42,855 nucleotides of DNA from a virus, in IMG/VR virus record IMGVR_UViG_3300049811_000069, positions 1 through 42,855 of that record, one strand, 5' to 3'. This document shows, one piece after another, positions 14,255-22,016 of the stretch. The number at the start of each line of letters is the position of its first letter. Positions within the stretch are counted from its first letter, which is position 1. Below the pieces are notes generated by a model, which saw only the letters and a program-made list of their open reading frames with translations, was not told the DNA's origin and ran no database searches. The position numbers were made by a program, and so were the translations under genes.

Positions 14255-14997
14255 GATTGTTCTCGATCTACCATAAATTGGATATCATTAAATTCGCGCC
14301 TAAAGTCATCTATATGCCGCTTATCGTTATGGTGGGCATGTCGAATTTTGAACTGTCTGAACCATTCATCTTCATAGCTTTCATAAAGGTCCTTCCAACC
14401 TTCGAGACTATTTAATGCGAAAACCCAACGCTTATCAACCTGATTGAGATATTTCCACATTGTAGCTTCTAAGTGCCCATAGTATTCTGTCGGTTCCTGA
14501 AGCCCGCCTACTTGTCGCAACCATTCTGTTTGCCACAAAATAAGGCCCATAATTACAGGATGGTCGGGAATTATGAGCCAACCCGCTGGGCCTTTCTCGA
14601 ATGTTGGGTTTCTCATTTCTGTTAGGGAATATGTGTTGAATGCCTGCACAACTACATTCCGCACATCTTTAGCGTGAGCAAGTAATGCTTCATCAAAATG
14701 ACGACTGCAGATAAACATATCGGGATCAACACCCAAAATATGGCTCGTTTCCACATATGACATACATAAGTTGAAGCCATTATGAAGCCCAATGTTTTTC
14801 CCGTGCGGGGTGTGAAGTAGTGTATATCCATAAGTCCTTTCATTTGCCGCAAGCCATGCAGAGGCTTTTGGGGAATAATTGTTATCGAGAACGAGCCATT
14901 TGTCGGTTTTCTTAAGCTCTTTGACCATTTTGAATGTTCTTTCGATCGTCGGAACATTCGCACAACACACAGTTACCACGGTGCAATCAATTGTCAC
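14239..14997 (-). CDS. GT-A-like glycosyltransferase
   Basis: The protein has 252 residues from a GTG start at 14997, where GGAGG lies seven bases upstream and GTGA overlaps the previous stop; a TTG at 15003 is also in frame. The first 20 residues form a Rossmann-like strand (CTVVTVCCANVPTIERT), LVLDNNYS follows, and ILGVDPDMFIC carries the DxD-type metal and nucleotide-sugar motif. The C-terminal half has an acceptor-like region (WQTEWLRQVGG). It may glycosylate phage DNA, a virion protein or a host surface molecule; the sequence does not say which. It sits among recombination and methylation genes, which mildly favours DNA. Confidence 0.72.
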   Translation of the reverse strand: MTIDCTVVTVCCANVPTIERTFKMVKELKKTDKWLVLDNNYSPKASAWLAANERTYGYTLLHTPHGKNIGLHNGFNLCMSYVETSHILGVDPDMFICSRHFDEALLAHAKDVRNVVVQAFNTYSLTEMRNPTFEKGPAGWLIIPDHPVIMGLILWQTEWLRQVGGLQEPTEYYGHLEATMWKYLNQVDKRWVFALNSLEGWKDLYESYEDEWFRQFKIRHAHHNDKRHIDDFRREFNDIQFMVDREQSCAKP

Positions 14998-15218
14998 GTC
15001 CAATCCTCCGAAATGTAGTTTTCAACCCAAGAATCATGCTCAGAATAAGACATTGCAAACCAGCTTTTCGATTTCTCATCAAAATAGCTTTTAGCAAAAA
15101 TATGAGAACAAGTTCCATCTTCGTGTGAAATATCTCCCATGTATTTAACAATACCTGCATACTTATGTTTGTAAGTAAAGCCTATTGCATAGTGCTGATT
15201 TTGAATCGGTCTGCTCAT
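14994..15218 (-). CDS. Small hypothetical protein
   Basis: The protein has 74 residues from the ATG at 15218, which overlaps the helicase stop (ATGA); an upstream ATG at 15242 is less likely. It is beta-rich and aromatic (HYAIGFTYKHKYAGIVKYMGD). The compact, single-domain look suggests a small enzyme-associated or nucleic-acid-binding protein, but no family is recognised. It is coupled to the helicase and the glycosyltransferase. Confidence 0.58.
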   Translation of the reverse strand: MSRPIQNQHYAIGFTYKHKYAGIVKYMGDISHEDGTCSHIFAKSYFDEKSKSWFAMSYSEHDSWVENYISEDWT

Positions 15219-16825
15219 TGTTCTTCCTCCACAATCTCCCAAGGCTGGGAATAGTTAAATGTGTATTTGATTGCAATCTTTTTTTCGCCGTCACTGATTA
15301 AAAATTCAGATATGTTTATTATTTTGCCGCTCGTTTCTCCCTTGATACATAGAACGTTTTCTTCGCTCAGGAGCTTGCAAATTTGATTGTATTCAAAAGC
15401 TTGAGCCTTGCTTCCAATAAAATACCAAGAATAAATCATACCTTCGAGCGTTGACCATTGAATGACTTGCGCTGTTTTTCCTGTTTTAGTTATTCTTGGG
15501 GAAGGCTCTATGGTCACGCCATAAATGGAATACCATTGTGCCTCCTTTCGTTCATATACTTTCGCAGTATGGCTTATGAACATATACCCACAAAAGCTAC
15601 AAACTTTTGTCGAAGGGAAGTTTTGTGATTTGCAGCTTGGGCATATCTTCATCAACTCAGGCGGGGTGTCTCCACTGGATTCTGAGCCTTCTTTTTTCGG
15701 CTCTTTTTGCAGGCCAGAGGATGTTGCTACAAACGGCTTATCGAGTGACCTGAATCGTGAAGAGTTGTCTGTGAAATCTAGCATCAAACAATCTTTTTTG
15801 CCTGGATGCAGACGCAAGCCCCTCCCTACACACTGAATAAAAAGAGTGACACTTTGAGTTGCACGGAGCATACATATGCAATCGATTCTCGGAATGTCAG
15901 TGCCAGTCGTCAAAACGGCTATGGAGACAATTGCCTTGATTTTTTTATTATTGGACAAGCTAGAAATCAACTCTGTTTTTTCTTCAGTCTCTCCGTCGAT
16001 GTATTGAATCGCTGAAGCTGGCAGGTATTTTTCTAGCTTCTCGGCAACAAGCTTCGCATGAGCCTTACCAACACAAAAAAACAAGGTCAGGTCACGACCC
16101 TCAGCTTTTGAACGCCATTCTGCAAGACTCTGCTCCACCACTCTGATCGAGCATGATTCAAGCTCCCCTAAGTTAAAATCTCCGGCAGTCTTCTTAATAG
16201 AGCCAGGGTCAATGATTTTTTTACTCTCGGGGTAAACATACGGGGAGAGAAAACCCTTCGAGATAAGAAAGTCTGTACCGATATTATAGACACACTTTTT
16301 GAAAAACTTATTGTCTCCCCAGATGTTTCCACTCTTTAGTCTCCAAGGGGTCGCAGTAAACCCGATCACAAAGAGCGTCTCTAGATTTTGAGCACAGAAG
16401 ATTTTTCCATATTGACTTTTGGGAGCTTCCAGCTCTTCGCTTGCAAGGTGTGCTTCGTCTAAAAGCACCATTCCGAATTTTCCGCAAGCTTCAGGCTTTC
16501 GTGCAAGGGAGTCTCGACTTGCAAGAATAATTTGTGCGCTAGTGTTTTTTTCGTCTAGTTCTGCACAATAGATTCCCACTGTTCTGTCAGGACAAAACGA
16601 GCGAATTTTTTCAGCGTTTTGTTTAATCAAGGTACTTTGATGTGCTAACACAAGAACTCTTTGGTCTTGATATCGAGTGAGAAAACGATGAATCAAAGAG
16701 GCTATCATCAGGCTTTTTCCTGCCCCCGTTGCGGCAATCACCAACATTCTTTTGTTGCCTGCTCCAATTGCTTTGGCAACGGAATCTACAGCCTCCTGTT
16801 GGTAATTGCGTAGCGTATAGCTCAA
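15215..16825 (-). CDS. Superfamily 2 DNA helicase with zinc ribbon
   Basis: The protein has 536 residues. SF2 motifs are complete: RNYQQEA (6-12), ATGAGKS (Walker A, 32-38), LLDEAH (121-126), GFTATPW (about 152) and QCVGRGLR (motif VI, near 330). They match the RecG/UvsW/Type III Res family that remodels forks and recombination intermediates. A C-terminal CPSC...CSFC zinc ribbon follows near residue 400, then a beta-rich OB-like region. The gene overlaps the nuclease gene before it and the small gene after it by ATGA. It belongs to the recombination module (Sak4, DUF669, PD-(D/E)xK nuclease). Confidence 0.92.
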   Translation of the reverse strand: MSYTLRNYQQEAVDSVAKAIGAGNKRMLVIAATGAGKSLMIASLIHRFLTRYQDQRVLVLAHQSTLIKQNAEKIRSFCPDRTVGIYCAELDEKNTSAQIILASRDSLARKPEACGKFGMVLLDEAHLASEELEAPKSQYGKIFCAQNLETLFVIGFTATPWRLKSGNIWGDNKFFKKCVYNIGTDFLISKGFLSPYVYPESKKIIDPGSIKKTAGDFNLGELESCSIRVVEQSLAEWRSKAEGRDLTLFFCVGKAHAKLVAEKLEKYLPASAIQYIDGETEEKTELISSLSNNKKIKAIVSIAVLTTGTDIPRIDCICMLRATQSVTLFIQCVGRGLRLHPGKKDCLMLDFTDNSSRFRSLDKPFVATSSGLQKEPKKEGSESSGDTPPELMKICPSCKSQNFPSTKVCSFCGYMFISHTAKVYERKEAQWYSIYGVTIEPSPRITKTGKTAQVIQWSTLEGMIYSWYFIGSKAQAFEYNQICKLLSEENVLCIKGETSGKIINISEFLISDGEKKIAIKYTFNYSQPWEIVEEEQ

Positions 16826-17643
16826 AACAAAAGCTCCTCACTTGTTGCATCTCCCAAAGACGAATAAAGGTCGCCATGGCATTTTGACCAATATTCGCAG
16901 GGAGAGCCGTACATCATGCAAGAGCCGAAGTTCATGGTTGCTGTATCAGGACTAATCGTATCAAGCTTAGTCACAATCCTTTTGACGTTCTCCATAATTA
17001 AATCAAGCTTAATATCAGAGGGGGCCAAGGTTGTGCTTCGATAGTCGCTCACACATCGTTGAGTGAACTGCTCAAAGGTTTCGTCTTTTTTCAGCTTGTA
17101 CATTGGCTTCTTAACTTCGATATATTTGAAGCCTCCGAAGTCTTCCATCTTTAAGCTGAGCCTTTCAGCAACGAGGTGAGCATGGGTAACATAGATGACA
17201 ATTTGCTGATTAGTGGCAAGCTTTTTATGAATGTTTTTGTCAAAAGAGCTTGCTGTTTTTCTGTCAACCAAAAACCATTTCTCTCCACACTTGTACACGG
17301 CATCAATGTACATTTGCAGCTCTTCAGTTTCGATGTGAACCTCACAAGCCAAACACTCATAATCAAGAGCATTCGCAAACCAAGCTCGAATCATGCAGGC
17401 TATTTTTGCCCCATGGTCTATATAATTCAGGTCATATTCTTCACAAGCTTTTGTTAGCATTTCTTGCTTATAGAGCATCGGAGAATCTTTGCACTGTTCC
17501 ATTATTTTATGAAAAGCATTCCCAAACCGTGTAGCCAGTGAAGGCGACCAGTCGATGTCAACAGGCTCCTTCTCAACATATTTTTTTATGAATTTTGCCT
17601 CACATGCCAAAGCGCAGTTGAGACGTGAGTTACTGTATATCAA
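16822..17643 (-). CDS. PD-(D/E)xK exonuclease of RecB/Cas4 type with probable Fe-S cluster
   Basis: The protein has 273 residues. The nuclease core shows GNAFH (G41-H45), MYIDAVY (D114), LVDRKT (D127, K129) and a QxxxY motif (Q147-Y151), the same order as RecB/AddB/Cas4 nucleases. Cysteines at the start (C10, C14) and a C-terminal SCMMYGSPCEYWSKC cluster fit the 4Fe-4S arrangement of these enzymes. It probably resects DNA ends to make single strands for the Sak4-like recombinase. It overlaps both neighbours by ATGA, so it is made with the helicase and DUF669 protein. Confidence 0.9.
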   Translation of the reverse strand: MIYSNSRLNCALACEAKFIKKYVEKEPVDIDWSPSLATRFGNAFHKIMEQCKDSPMLYKQEMLTKACEEYDLNYIDHGAKIACMIRAWFANALDYECLACEVHIETEELQMYIDAVYKCGEKWFLVDRKTASSFDKNIHKKLATNQQIVIYVTHAHLVAERLSLKMEDFGGFKYIEVKKPMYKLKKDETFEQFTQRCVSDYRSTTLAPSDIKLDLIMENVKRIVTKLDTISPDTATMNFGSCMMYGSPCEYWSKCHGDLYSSLGDATSEELLF

Positions 17644-18152
17644 AACGGGGTATCCTCGCTTGCAATAGTGGCACTAACCTTTTTAGCTTCTTTTGCTTTT
17701 GGTGTGTATTCTTTTTCTCCAAAAGTCAAAATATGATCAGTTGGGGTGAGATACATTTTTCCGTTGTTTCCAGCTTGCTGCTCACACCAAACCTTGAAAG
17801 AGAGATTGACAAGCAGAGGCTCTAGCATCTGCATTGTAAGTTCTTTGCTCTTAAAAAGGGCTTCGACCTCTTTCTTTGTCTTTTTGAAATGGTTGCTCAA
17901 GATTGCACTAAACTTAGCAACTGCCATGTGCTTAAATTCGTTTGATATCCAAACGCAAATTTTCTTTTCTGCCCAAATCTCATTGGAACAAATCAAAAAA
18001 TAGTTGATTGCTCCTGGGTATTTTGGGTTTTTTGTTTTCTCGATTGAGATGGAATTGATTGTCAAAGTCTTCCATCCGTCATCATACTTATTAACTAGCT
18101 TGCTAGAGTCATAGTCACTCAAATCCATATCGTTCCAACTAAAATCACTCAT
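17640..18152 (-). CDS. DUF669 protein, probable single-stranded DNA-binding partner
   Basis: The protein has 170 residues. The N-terminus (FSWNDMDLSDYDSS) and a beta-rich middle (WKTLTINSISIEKTKNPKYPG) are typical of DUF669. Such genes usually lie next to a Sak4-like ATPase in phages and are thought to act as single-strand binding partners. Here the start overlaps the Sak4-like stop and the end overlaps the nuclease gene. A FKSKELTMQMLEPLL helical segment is present. Family by N-terminal motif and context; biochemical role inferred. Confidence 0.8.
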   Translation of the reverse strand: MSDFSWNDMDLSDYDSSKLVNKYDDGWKTLTINSISIEKTKNPKYPGAINYFLICSNEIWAEKKICVWISNEFKHMAVAKFSAILSNHFKKTKKEVEALFKSKELTMQMLEPLLVNLSFKVWCEQQAGNNGKMYLTPTDHILTFGEKEYTPKAKEAKKVSATIASEDTPF

Positions 18153-18871
18153 ACTTTACCACCTTTCTTGTGTCCAAAAGTAACGATTTTTTCAATTAAG
18201 TTTTTGTTCATTTCTTCGACTGTATCCAAACCAAAGCGGTTTTTTGTTACGCAAGAGGCACTCTCTTGTGTGACGCAAATGCGTCTGCCAGTCGTGCTAG
18301 CCTTCTCCTGTTGAGCATTGACTCTTATCTCCCAATTACAGAAGAGGACAGCGTCAACCCGAGCCGTAATCAGAGAAGCGCTCTTTTGATGCATCTTGAT
18401 TACATACTTATCAAAAGCAGGCTTATCGGGCTCATTGATTGTTTTTTGCTGCTCGTGAGCTATAAAAACATAATTCTTCCCAAGGTCATCCAAGCTGTTC
18501 AAGAGCTGTAAAAACATGCCTTGTGCTAACGTATATCCTTTGCCATAGCCACCCCCCACATCTTCAATGTTTTTGACGTTATTCTCTGCACAAATCTTTT
18601 TCCAGATGAGCTGCTCAAGAATATCAATGGTGTCAATCACCAATGTTTGATATTCTTTTTGAGCCTTAAAATAAGTACAAGCTTCGATGAACTCTTCATA
18701 AGTCTTGACACGAGGTGTTCGGGCACAATCGATCTGCTCAAGTCCTCCCTCTAGGTCAACGAACAAGGTATCTGGCAGTTGATTAGCAAACGAGCTTTTC
18801 CCAACTCCAGGTGGGCCATAAATGAATAATCGGAAACGAGAGTTAGGCTTAATTCCCTTAATAATATCCAT
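18149..18871 (-). CDS. Sak4-like RecA-fold single-strand annealing recombinase
   Basis: The protein has 240 residues from the ATG at 18871, preceded by TAGGAG; an upstream start at 18898 has no such site. The P-loop is GPPGVGKS (19-26) and the Walker B strand is QTLVIDTID (D80); a GKNYVFIAHEQQK sensor-like strand lies near residue 128. This is the compact RecA-like core of phage Sak4 proteins, which promote homologous annealing. It is the first gene of the leftward operon and is followed by DUF669, nuclease and helicase genes. Transcription should come from the divergent promoter at 18936-18964. Confidence 0.87.
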   Translation of the reverse strand: MDIIKGIKPNSRFRLFIYGPPGVGKSSFANQLPDTLFVDLEGGLEQIDCARTPRVKTYEEFIEACTYFKAQKEYQTLVIDTIDILEQLIWKKICAENNVKNIEDVGGGYGKGYTLAQGMFLQLLNSLDDLGKNYVFIAHEQQKTINEPDKPAFDKYVIKMHQKSASLITARVDAVLFCNWEIRVNAQQEKASTTGRRICVTQESASCVTKNRFGLDTVEEMNKNLIEKIVTFGHKKGGKV

Positions 18872-18916
18872 AAAAACTCCTATCAAAATAGCCTTCAAAA
18901 TTACTTTGGGGCTGTG

Positions 18917-18945
18917 TTTACTGACTCTGCTTTTTTGTATATACA
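18917..18945 (+). promoter_or_regulatory. Predicted rightward early promoter sharing its -10 with the leftward one
   Basis: TTTACT (18917-18922), a 17-base spacer and TATACA (18940-18945) form a sigma70-type promoter; transcription would start near 18952, ahead of the HTH gene at 18989. The -10 lies in the palindrome TGTATATACA (18936-18945), which is also the -10 of the opposite promoter. Confidence 0.6.
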
Positions 18946-18964
18946 GTTTTTAGAACTTTGTAAA
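18936..18964 (-). promoter_or_regulatory. Predicted leftward early promoter sharing the palindromic -10
   Basis: On the minus strand TTTACA (18959-18964), a 17-base spacer and TATACA (18936-18941) mirror the rightward promoter. Transcription would start near 18929 and run into the Sak4-like gene. Because both -10 boxes fall in one ten-base palindrome, RNA polymerase cannot occupy both promoters at once. Confidence 0.6.
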
Positions 18965-18988
18965 GCTTTTTACCAAATAGGAGAACTT

Positions 18989-19174
18989 ATGGGCACTTTT
19001 GACAAGTTAGTCACAACTTCCGAACTAGCAGAGGTATTGAACGTCCACATTGCAACAATCGAAAAATACGTCCGAGAGGGTAGGATCCCACATTACAAGC
19101 TTGACCGTGGCAATAGATTTAATGTTGCAGAAGTTCTTGAAGCTCTTAAGTACAAAGGCAACAATGATGAATAA
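18989..19174 (+). CDS. Small HTH (excisionase/MerR-type) DNA-binding protein
   Basis: The protein has 61 residues from the ATG at 18989, preceded by TAGGAG at a good distance. Residues 8-55 are a winged-helix HTH_17 domain: VTTSELAEVLNVHIATIEKYVREG, then IPHYKLDRGNRFNVAEVLEAL (seen as two motifs). Such proteins act as excisionases or small regulators; with no integrase in the genome, regulation of the divergent promoters just upstream is the better guess. Its 3' end overlaps the primase start. Confidence 0.8.
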   Translation: MGTFDKLVTTSELAEVLNVHIATIEKYVREGRIPHYKLDRGNRFNVAEVLEALKYKGNNDE

Positions 19175-21323
19175 ATATGATGTTCTTTTTAGGCATAAAT
19201 TACCAATATTAAAGTTGCATGGCAAGCGATGCCTTGAGACTGGATGGCCTAAATTTACATTCAGAGATGGCCTAATCCCAGAGGACTTTGTCAATCTAAA
19301 TGTTGGCATCAACTGTTCCCATGGTCTTATTGTGATTGACGTAGACCCTCGAAATGGTGGAGATATTACGCTCGATAATATTCAAAAAGGCTATGGAAAA
19401 TTACCAGAAACTTGGACTGTAAAGACAGGGGGAGGGGGATTCCATTATTATTTCAAGGGCACTTGTAAAAAGTTCAGCTATGGCGGCCTTGACTTTCAGA
19501 GCGAGGGGTCTTTGGTTGTGTGCCCACCGAGCGTTCATCCCGACACCAAGTTGCCTTATGAGTGGATTTTGTCACCGGATGATTGCGAATTGGCTGAGTG
19601 CCCCGATTGGGTTTTTGAGCTTGCCCCAATTGCGAAAGGGATTGAACTAGAAAACAATGCACCCAAGGATGTTACCACTCCACAAGAATTTTTAGAGATT
19701 TATACCGATGAGGACTTGAAAGACGCCTTGACTTATATTCCTGCGAATGATCGAGACCTTTGGTTGATGGTTGCCATGGGTCTAAAGTGGAGCGGAATGA
19801 GGAACGCTTTTGAATTATTTCACGAATGGTCAAAGCTCGGCGGAGAAAAATACAAGGGCGAAAATGATTGCATGGAAACGTGGAACACCATTAAACAGTT
19901 TGGTGACAATAGCACTGTGACCCTTCGCAGTGTCATCTATGCAGCAACACAGAGGGGCTGGATTTATAAGAGCCCTTATGAAGAGGTTGTTAGCGATTTT
20001 ATTCAAAGCTTCGAGATAAAACAAAAATCAAATCTAGATTTACCTGATAACAATTTCGGAAGACTTGTTCGTTGGTTTTTGAACACAGCCCCATACCCCT
20101 ATCCGAACTTTGCTATTGCTGCAGCTTTTGCGTGTTATTCTGCTTGTGCTCAGGGAACATATCGAACTCCAACCAATCGGAATCTGAATCTCTACCAGCT
20201 TTTAATCAATGCAGCTTCGAGCGGTAAAGAGCATTACATAGTCAACACCAAGCGCATTCTTAACGCTATTAAATGCCCAAGCTTAGGCGATGAGCCTCAA
20301 TCCAGTCAGGGGCTAAGAAGAGAGCTGTTCGAATATAGCTCAAGAATTTCTATCGTTGATGAAGCTTTGATTCCATTGAATGGGTGGGCTAAAAGCCCCA
20401 ATATTGGACAGGCTATATTGCGTGATATTCTTCAGCTATGGAGTGCAGATTGTCTGAACGGCATGAGAACCAAAGACACCTTGATGCCTCAAGTTCAAAA
20501 TATAAGTTATTCATTGTTCGGAACTGGCACCACTACGCACCTTCGGAACTTGTTAAACTCTCCCATGTTTGTGGAGCTTGGCTTACTTTCGAGGTTGATG
20601 ATATTCAGAGGAGATATTCCAGAAAAACTAACTCATAACTTCAGCAAGAAAACTGAACTACCGGATCAAACCCTACTGAATGAGCTGACAGAGATTTGCA
20701 AGAAAACCTGCACGGAACTGATTGAGGCTCCAGCTTCAGGAAAGAAATTCAAAAACAAGGGCGGTGAGGAGTTCGAGGAGAAGGCTCTAATGGGCATAAG
20801 CGTCAAGCCTTCCATCTCTGTGGCGTTCAGTAAGGAGGCTGAGGCAAGGTGGTATTCGTATCGTGAGAAGATGCACGAGTTGAATTTGAAAGAGCCGCGA
20901 GATGTTCAGGAGAGCGGCGCTGGGGTAGTTTCAGTTCGCAACCGTAGTGCTGAATATGTTCTACGATATGCCAGCCTCCTAGCCATTAGTAATGACATTC
21001 ACAATCCTATCATTACCATTAACGAGTTAAACTTTGCTGAGAACCTGCTAGAGCCAATGATAAGCAGTGTCAAGACTGAGGTTGAGGAGCACATTTTTGC
21101 AAATAACACTGATAAAATCCGTAAGAAAATAATATCTTATATGAATAAATGTTCACAAAAGGGGAAGACAGCAGTCTCCAGGCGAGAATTACTACAAAAT
21201 TGTCATCTGAATAGGCAAGAGGTTGATTCAGCCCTCGACGATTGGAACGGTGTGAGTATCCTTCCTGCTACAAAAAATGGCAATAGAATTATTTATCAAT
21301 TAAATCAACCTGTAGCAGTGTAG
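19164..21323 (+). CDS. Primase-polymerase (PrimPol) fused to a DUF3987-like helicase domain
   Basis: The protein has 719 residues from the ATG pair at 19164/19167. The archaeo-eukaryotic primase core is VIDVDPRNGG (metal ligands D59, D61), a glycine-rich TGGGGFHYYF segment and CPPSVHP (S123-V-H125). Residues 185-270 form a PriCT-like linker (YIPANDRDLWLMVAMGLKWS). The C-terminal half matches DUF3987 (LNLYQLLINAASSGKE; SRISIVDEAL). Its P-loop is degenerate: Asn replaces the first Gly and Glu replaces Ser/Thr after K355. It would prime and perhaps start replication at the adjacent iteron region. The stop codon lies in the first iterons. Confidence 0.88.
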   Translation: MMNKYDVLFRHKLPILKLHGKRCLETGWPKFTFRDGLIPEDFVNLNVGINCSHGLIVIDVDPRNGGDITLDNIQKGYGKLPETWTVKTGGGGFHYYFKGTCKKFSYGGLDFQSEGSLVVCPPSVHPDTKLPYEWILSPDDCELAECPDWVFELAPIAKGIELENNAPKDVTTPQEFLEIYTDEDLKDALTYIPANDRDLWLMVAMGLKWSGMRNAFELFHEWSKLGGEKYKGENDCMETWNTIKQFGDNSTVTLRSVIYAATQRGWIYKSPYEEVVSDFIQSFEIKQKSNLDLPDNNFGRLVRWFLNTAPYPYPNFAIAAAFACYSACAQGTYRTPTNRNLNLYQLLINAASSGKEHYIVNTKRILNAIKCPSLGDEPQSSQGLRRELFEYSSRISIVDEALIPLNGWAKSPNIGQAILRDILQLWSADCLNGMRTKDTLMPQVQNISYSLFGTGTTTHLRNLLNSPMFVELGLLSRLMIFRGDIPEKLTHNFSKKTELPDQTLLNELTEICKKTCTELIEAPASGKKFKNKGGEEFEEKALMGISVKPSISVAFSKEAEARWYSYREKMHELNLKEPRDVQESGAGVVSVRNRSAEYVLRYASLLAISNDIHNPIITINELNFAENLLEPMISSVKTEVEEHIFANNTDKIRKKIISYMNKCSQKGKTAVSRRELLQNCHLNRQEVDSALDDWNGVSILPATKNGNRIIYQLNQPVAV

Positions 21324-21555
21324 CATTTTGAAAAATCAGTGTAGCAGATTGATAATATTAAAGATTAGCACTGTAGCAGGTGTAGCACCCCCCACCACTC
21401 TCAACCCCCCCGTCCCTCCGTAGGATTAAAATATATATATATATATAATTATTTATTATATAGTGGGTGCTACACTGTTACAGACTGAAATAATTGAGGA
21501 AAACACTGCTACACCACTTGCTACACTTGTGCTACACTGCTACACTTGTGCTACA
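21311..21555. other. Probable replication origin: opposed iterons around an AT-rich tract
   Basis: Five copies of TGTAGCA lie on the left (21311, 21319, 21340, 21372, 21381) and six copies of the reverse complement TGCTACA on the right (21468, 21507, 21519, 21530, 21538, 21549). Most extend to GTGTAGCA or TGCTACAC. They point inward at an AT-only stretch (about 21425-21463, including a run of AT dinucleotides). The right-hand copies are spaced 8-12 bases apart, near one helical turn. The array follows the PrimPol gene, and its first copies are the gene's last codons. This is the typical design of an iteron origin with a DNA-unwinding element; the binding protein is unknown. The region 21324-21698 has no convincing gene. 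Confidence 0.72.
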
Positions 21556-21593
21556 TGCTCAAATCATTGGATATTTTTTTTGACCCCCAAAAC

Positions 21594-21622
21594 TTTACAC
21601 TTTGACCAATTCGAACTATAAA
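21594..21622 (+). promoter_or_regulatory. Predicted promoter for the second early rightward operon
   Basis: TTTACA (21594-21599), a 17-base spacer and TATAAA (21617-21622) form a good sigma70 promoter just right of the iterons. The start point near 21629 coincides with the first base of a large hairpin. It should drive the genes from 21699 to 24739. Confidence 0.65.
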
Positions 21623-21628
21623 AATCGA

Positions 21629-21689
21629 GTCATCCTTTCTTGGCCAAGGTTGGGGTGACTGAACCTCACCCCTAACGAGAAAGGATGAT
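21629..21689 (+). promoter_or_regulatory. 5'-leader stem-loop covering the ribosome-site region
   Basis: TCATCCTTTCT (21630-21640) pairs fully with AGAAAGGATGA (21678-21688), and inside it GGGGTGA (21652-21658) pairs with TCACCCC (21666-21672). The 3' arm contains AAAGGA, the best ribosome-site candidate for the ATG at 21699. The predicted transcript starts at the foot of the stem. It could protect the 5' end of the mRNA or close the first gene to ribosomes. Confidence 0.6.
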
Positions 21690-21698
21690 ACTTCTCTC

Positions 21699-22016
21699 AT
21701 GCGTAATCTAGCCAATGACTTCATCAAAGCCCCAGGCTGCACCATTCGAGTTTCTGAACTCGCCGACTACGCCCGCTTCTGCAAGCTCGAACAGTCGGAC
21801 AAGAAAGCCCTTCATGAGGCTCTCGTCACGCATCTCGGTGCCACTGTCGAGACTCGCCGCTATTGGAGAGCTGGCGTTCAGTTCTCCGAAAATGCCTATT
21901 GCGACATCTATTGGAATCTCGACCACGGATTCCCTGATTTTTTAGAGTTCTTTCAATTTTCGTCAGTCGCTCGTGAGTATACACCCCCTATTCTTCAACA
22001 GGAGCCCCGCCAATGA
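21699..22016 (+). CDS. Small early protein of unknown function
   Basis: The protein has 105 residues. Residues 1-60 look like a small helical DNA-binding-type domain (IRVSELADYARFCKLEQSDKK), and the second half is aromatic (WRAGVQFSENAYCDIYWNLD). It is the first gene after the promoter and leader hairpin, so it should be made early. The end overlaps the next start (ATGA). I recognise no family; a host-takeover or regulatory role is a guess from position. Confidence 0.62.
   Translation: MRNLANDFIKAPGCTIRVSELADYARFCKLEQSDKKALHEALVTHLGATVETRRYWRAGVQFSENAYCDIYWNLDHGFPDFLEFFQFSSVAREYTPPILQQEPRQ

Noticed and set aside
15525-15836. Plus frame opposite the helicase C-terminus
   Set aside because: No motif, no ribosome site; lies opposite a clear zinc-ribbon helicase region.
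18989-19174. Excisionase as sign of a temperate phage
   Set aside because: No integrase, attachment site or CI-like repressor was found; small HTH_17 proteins also act as regulators.
21311-21555. Possible CRISPR-like array
   Set aside because: Units are only 7-8 bases, occur in both orientations and have no regular spacers; an iteron origin explains them better.
21324-21698. tRNA or small RNA genes in the largest gap
   Set aside because: No cloverleaf or CCA-type acceptor pattern; the gap is explained by iterons, AT tract, promoter and leader hairpin.
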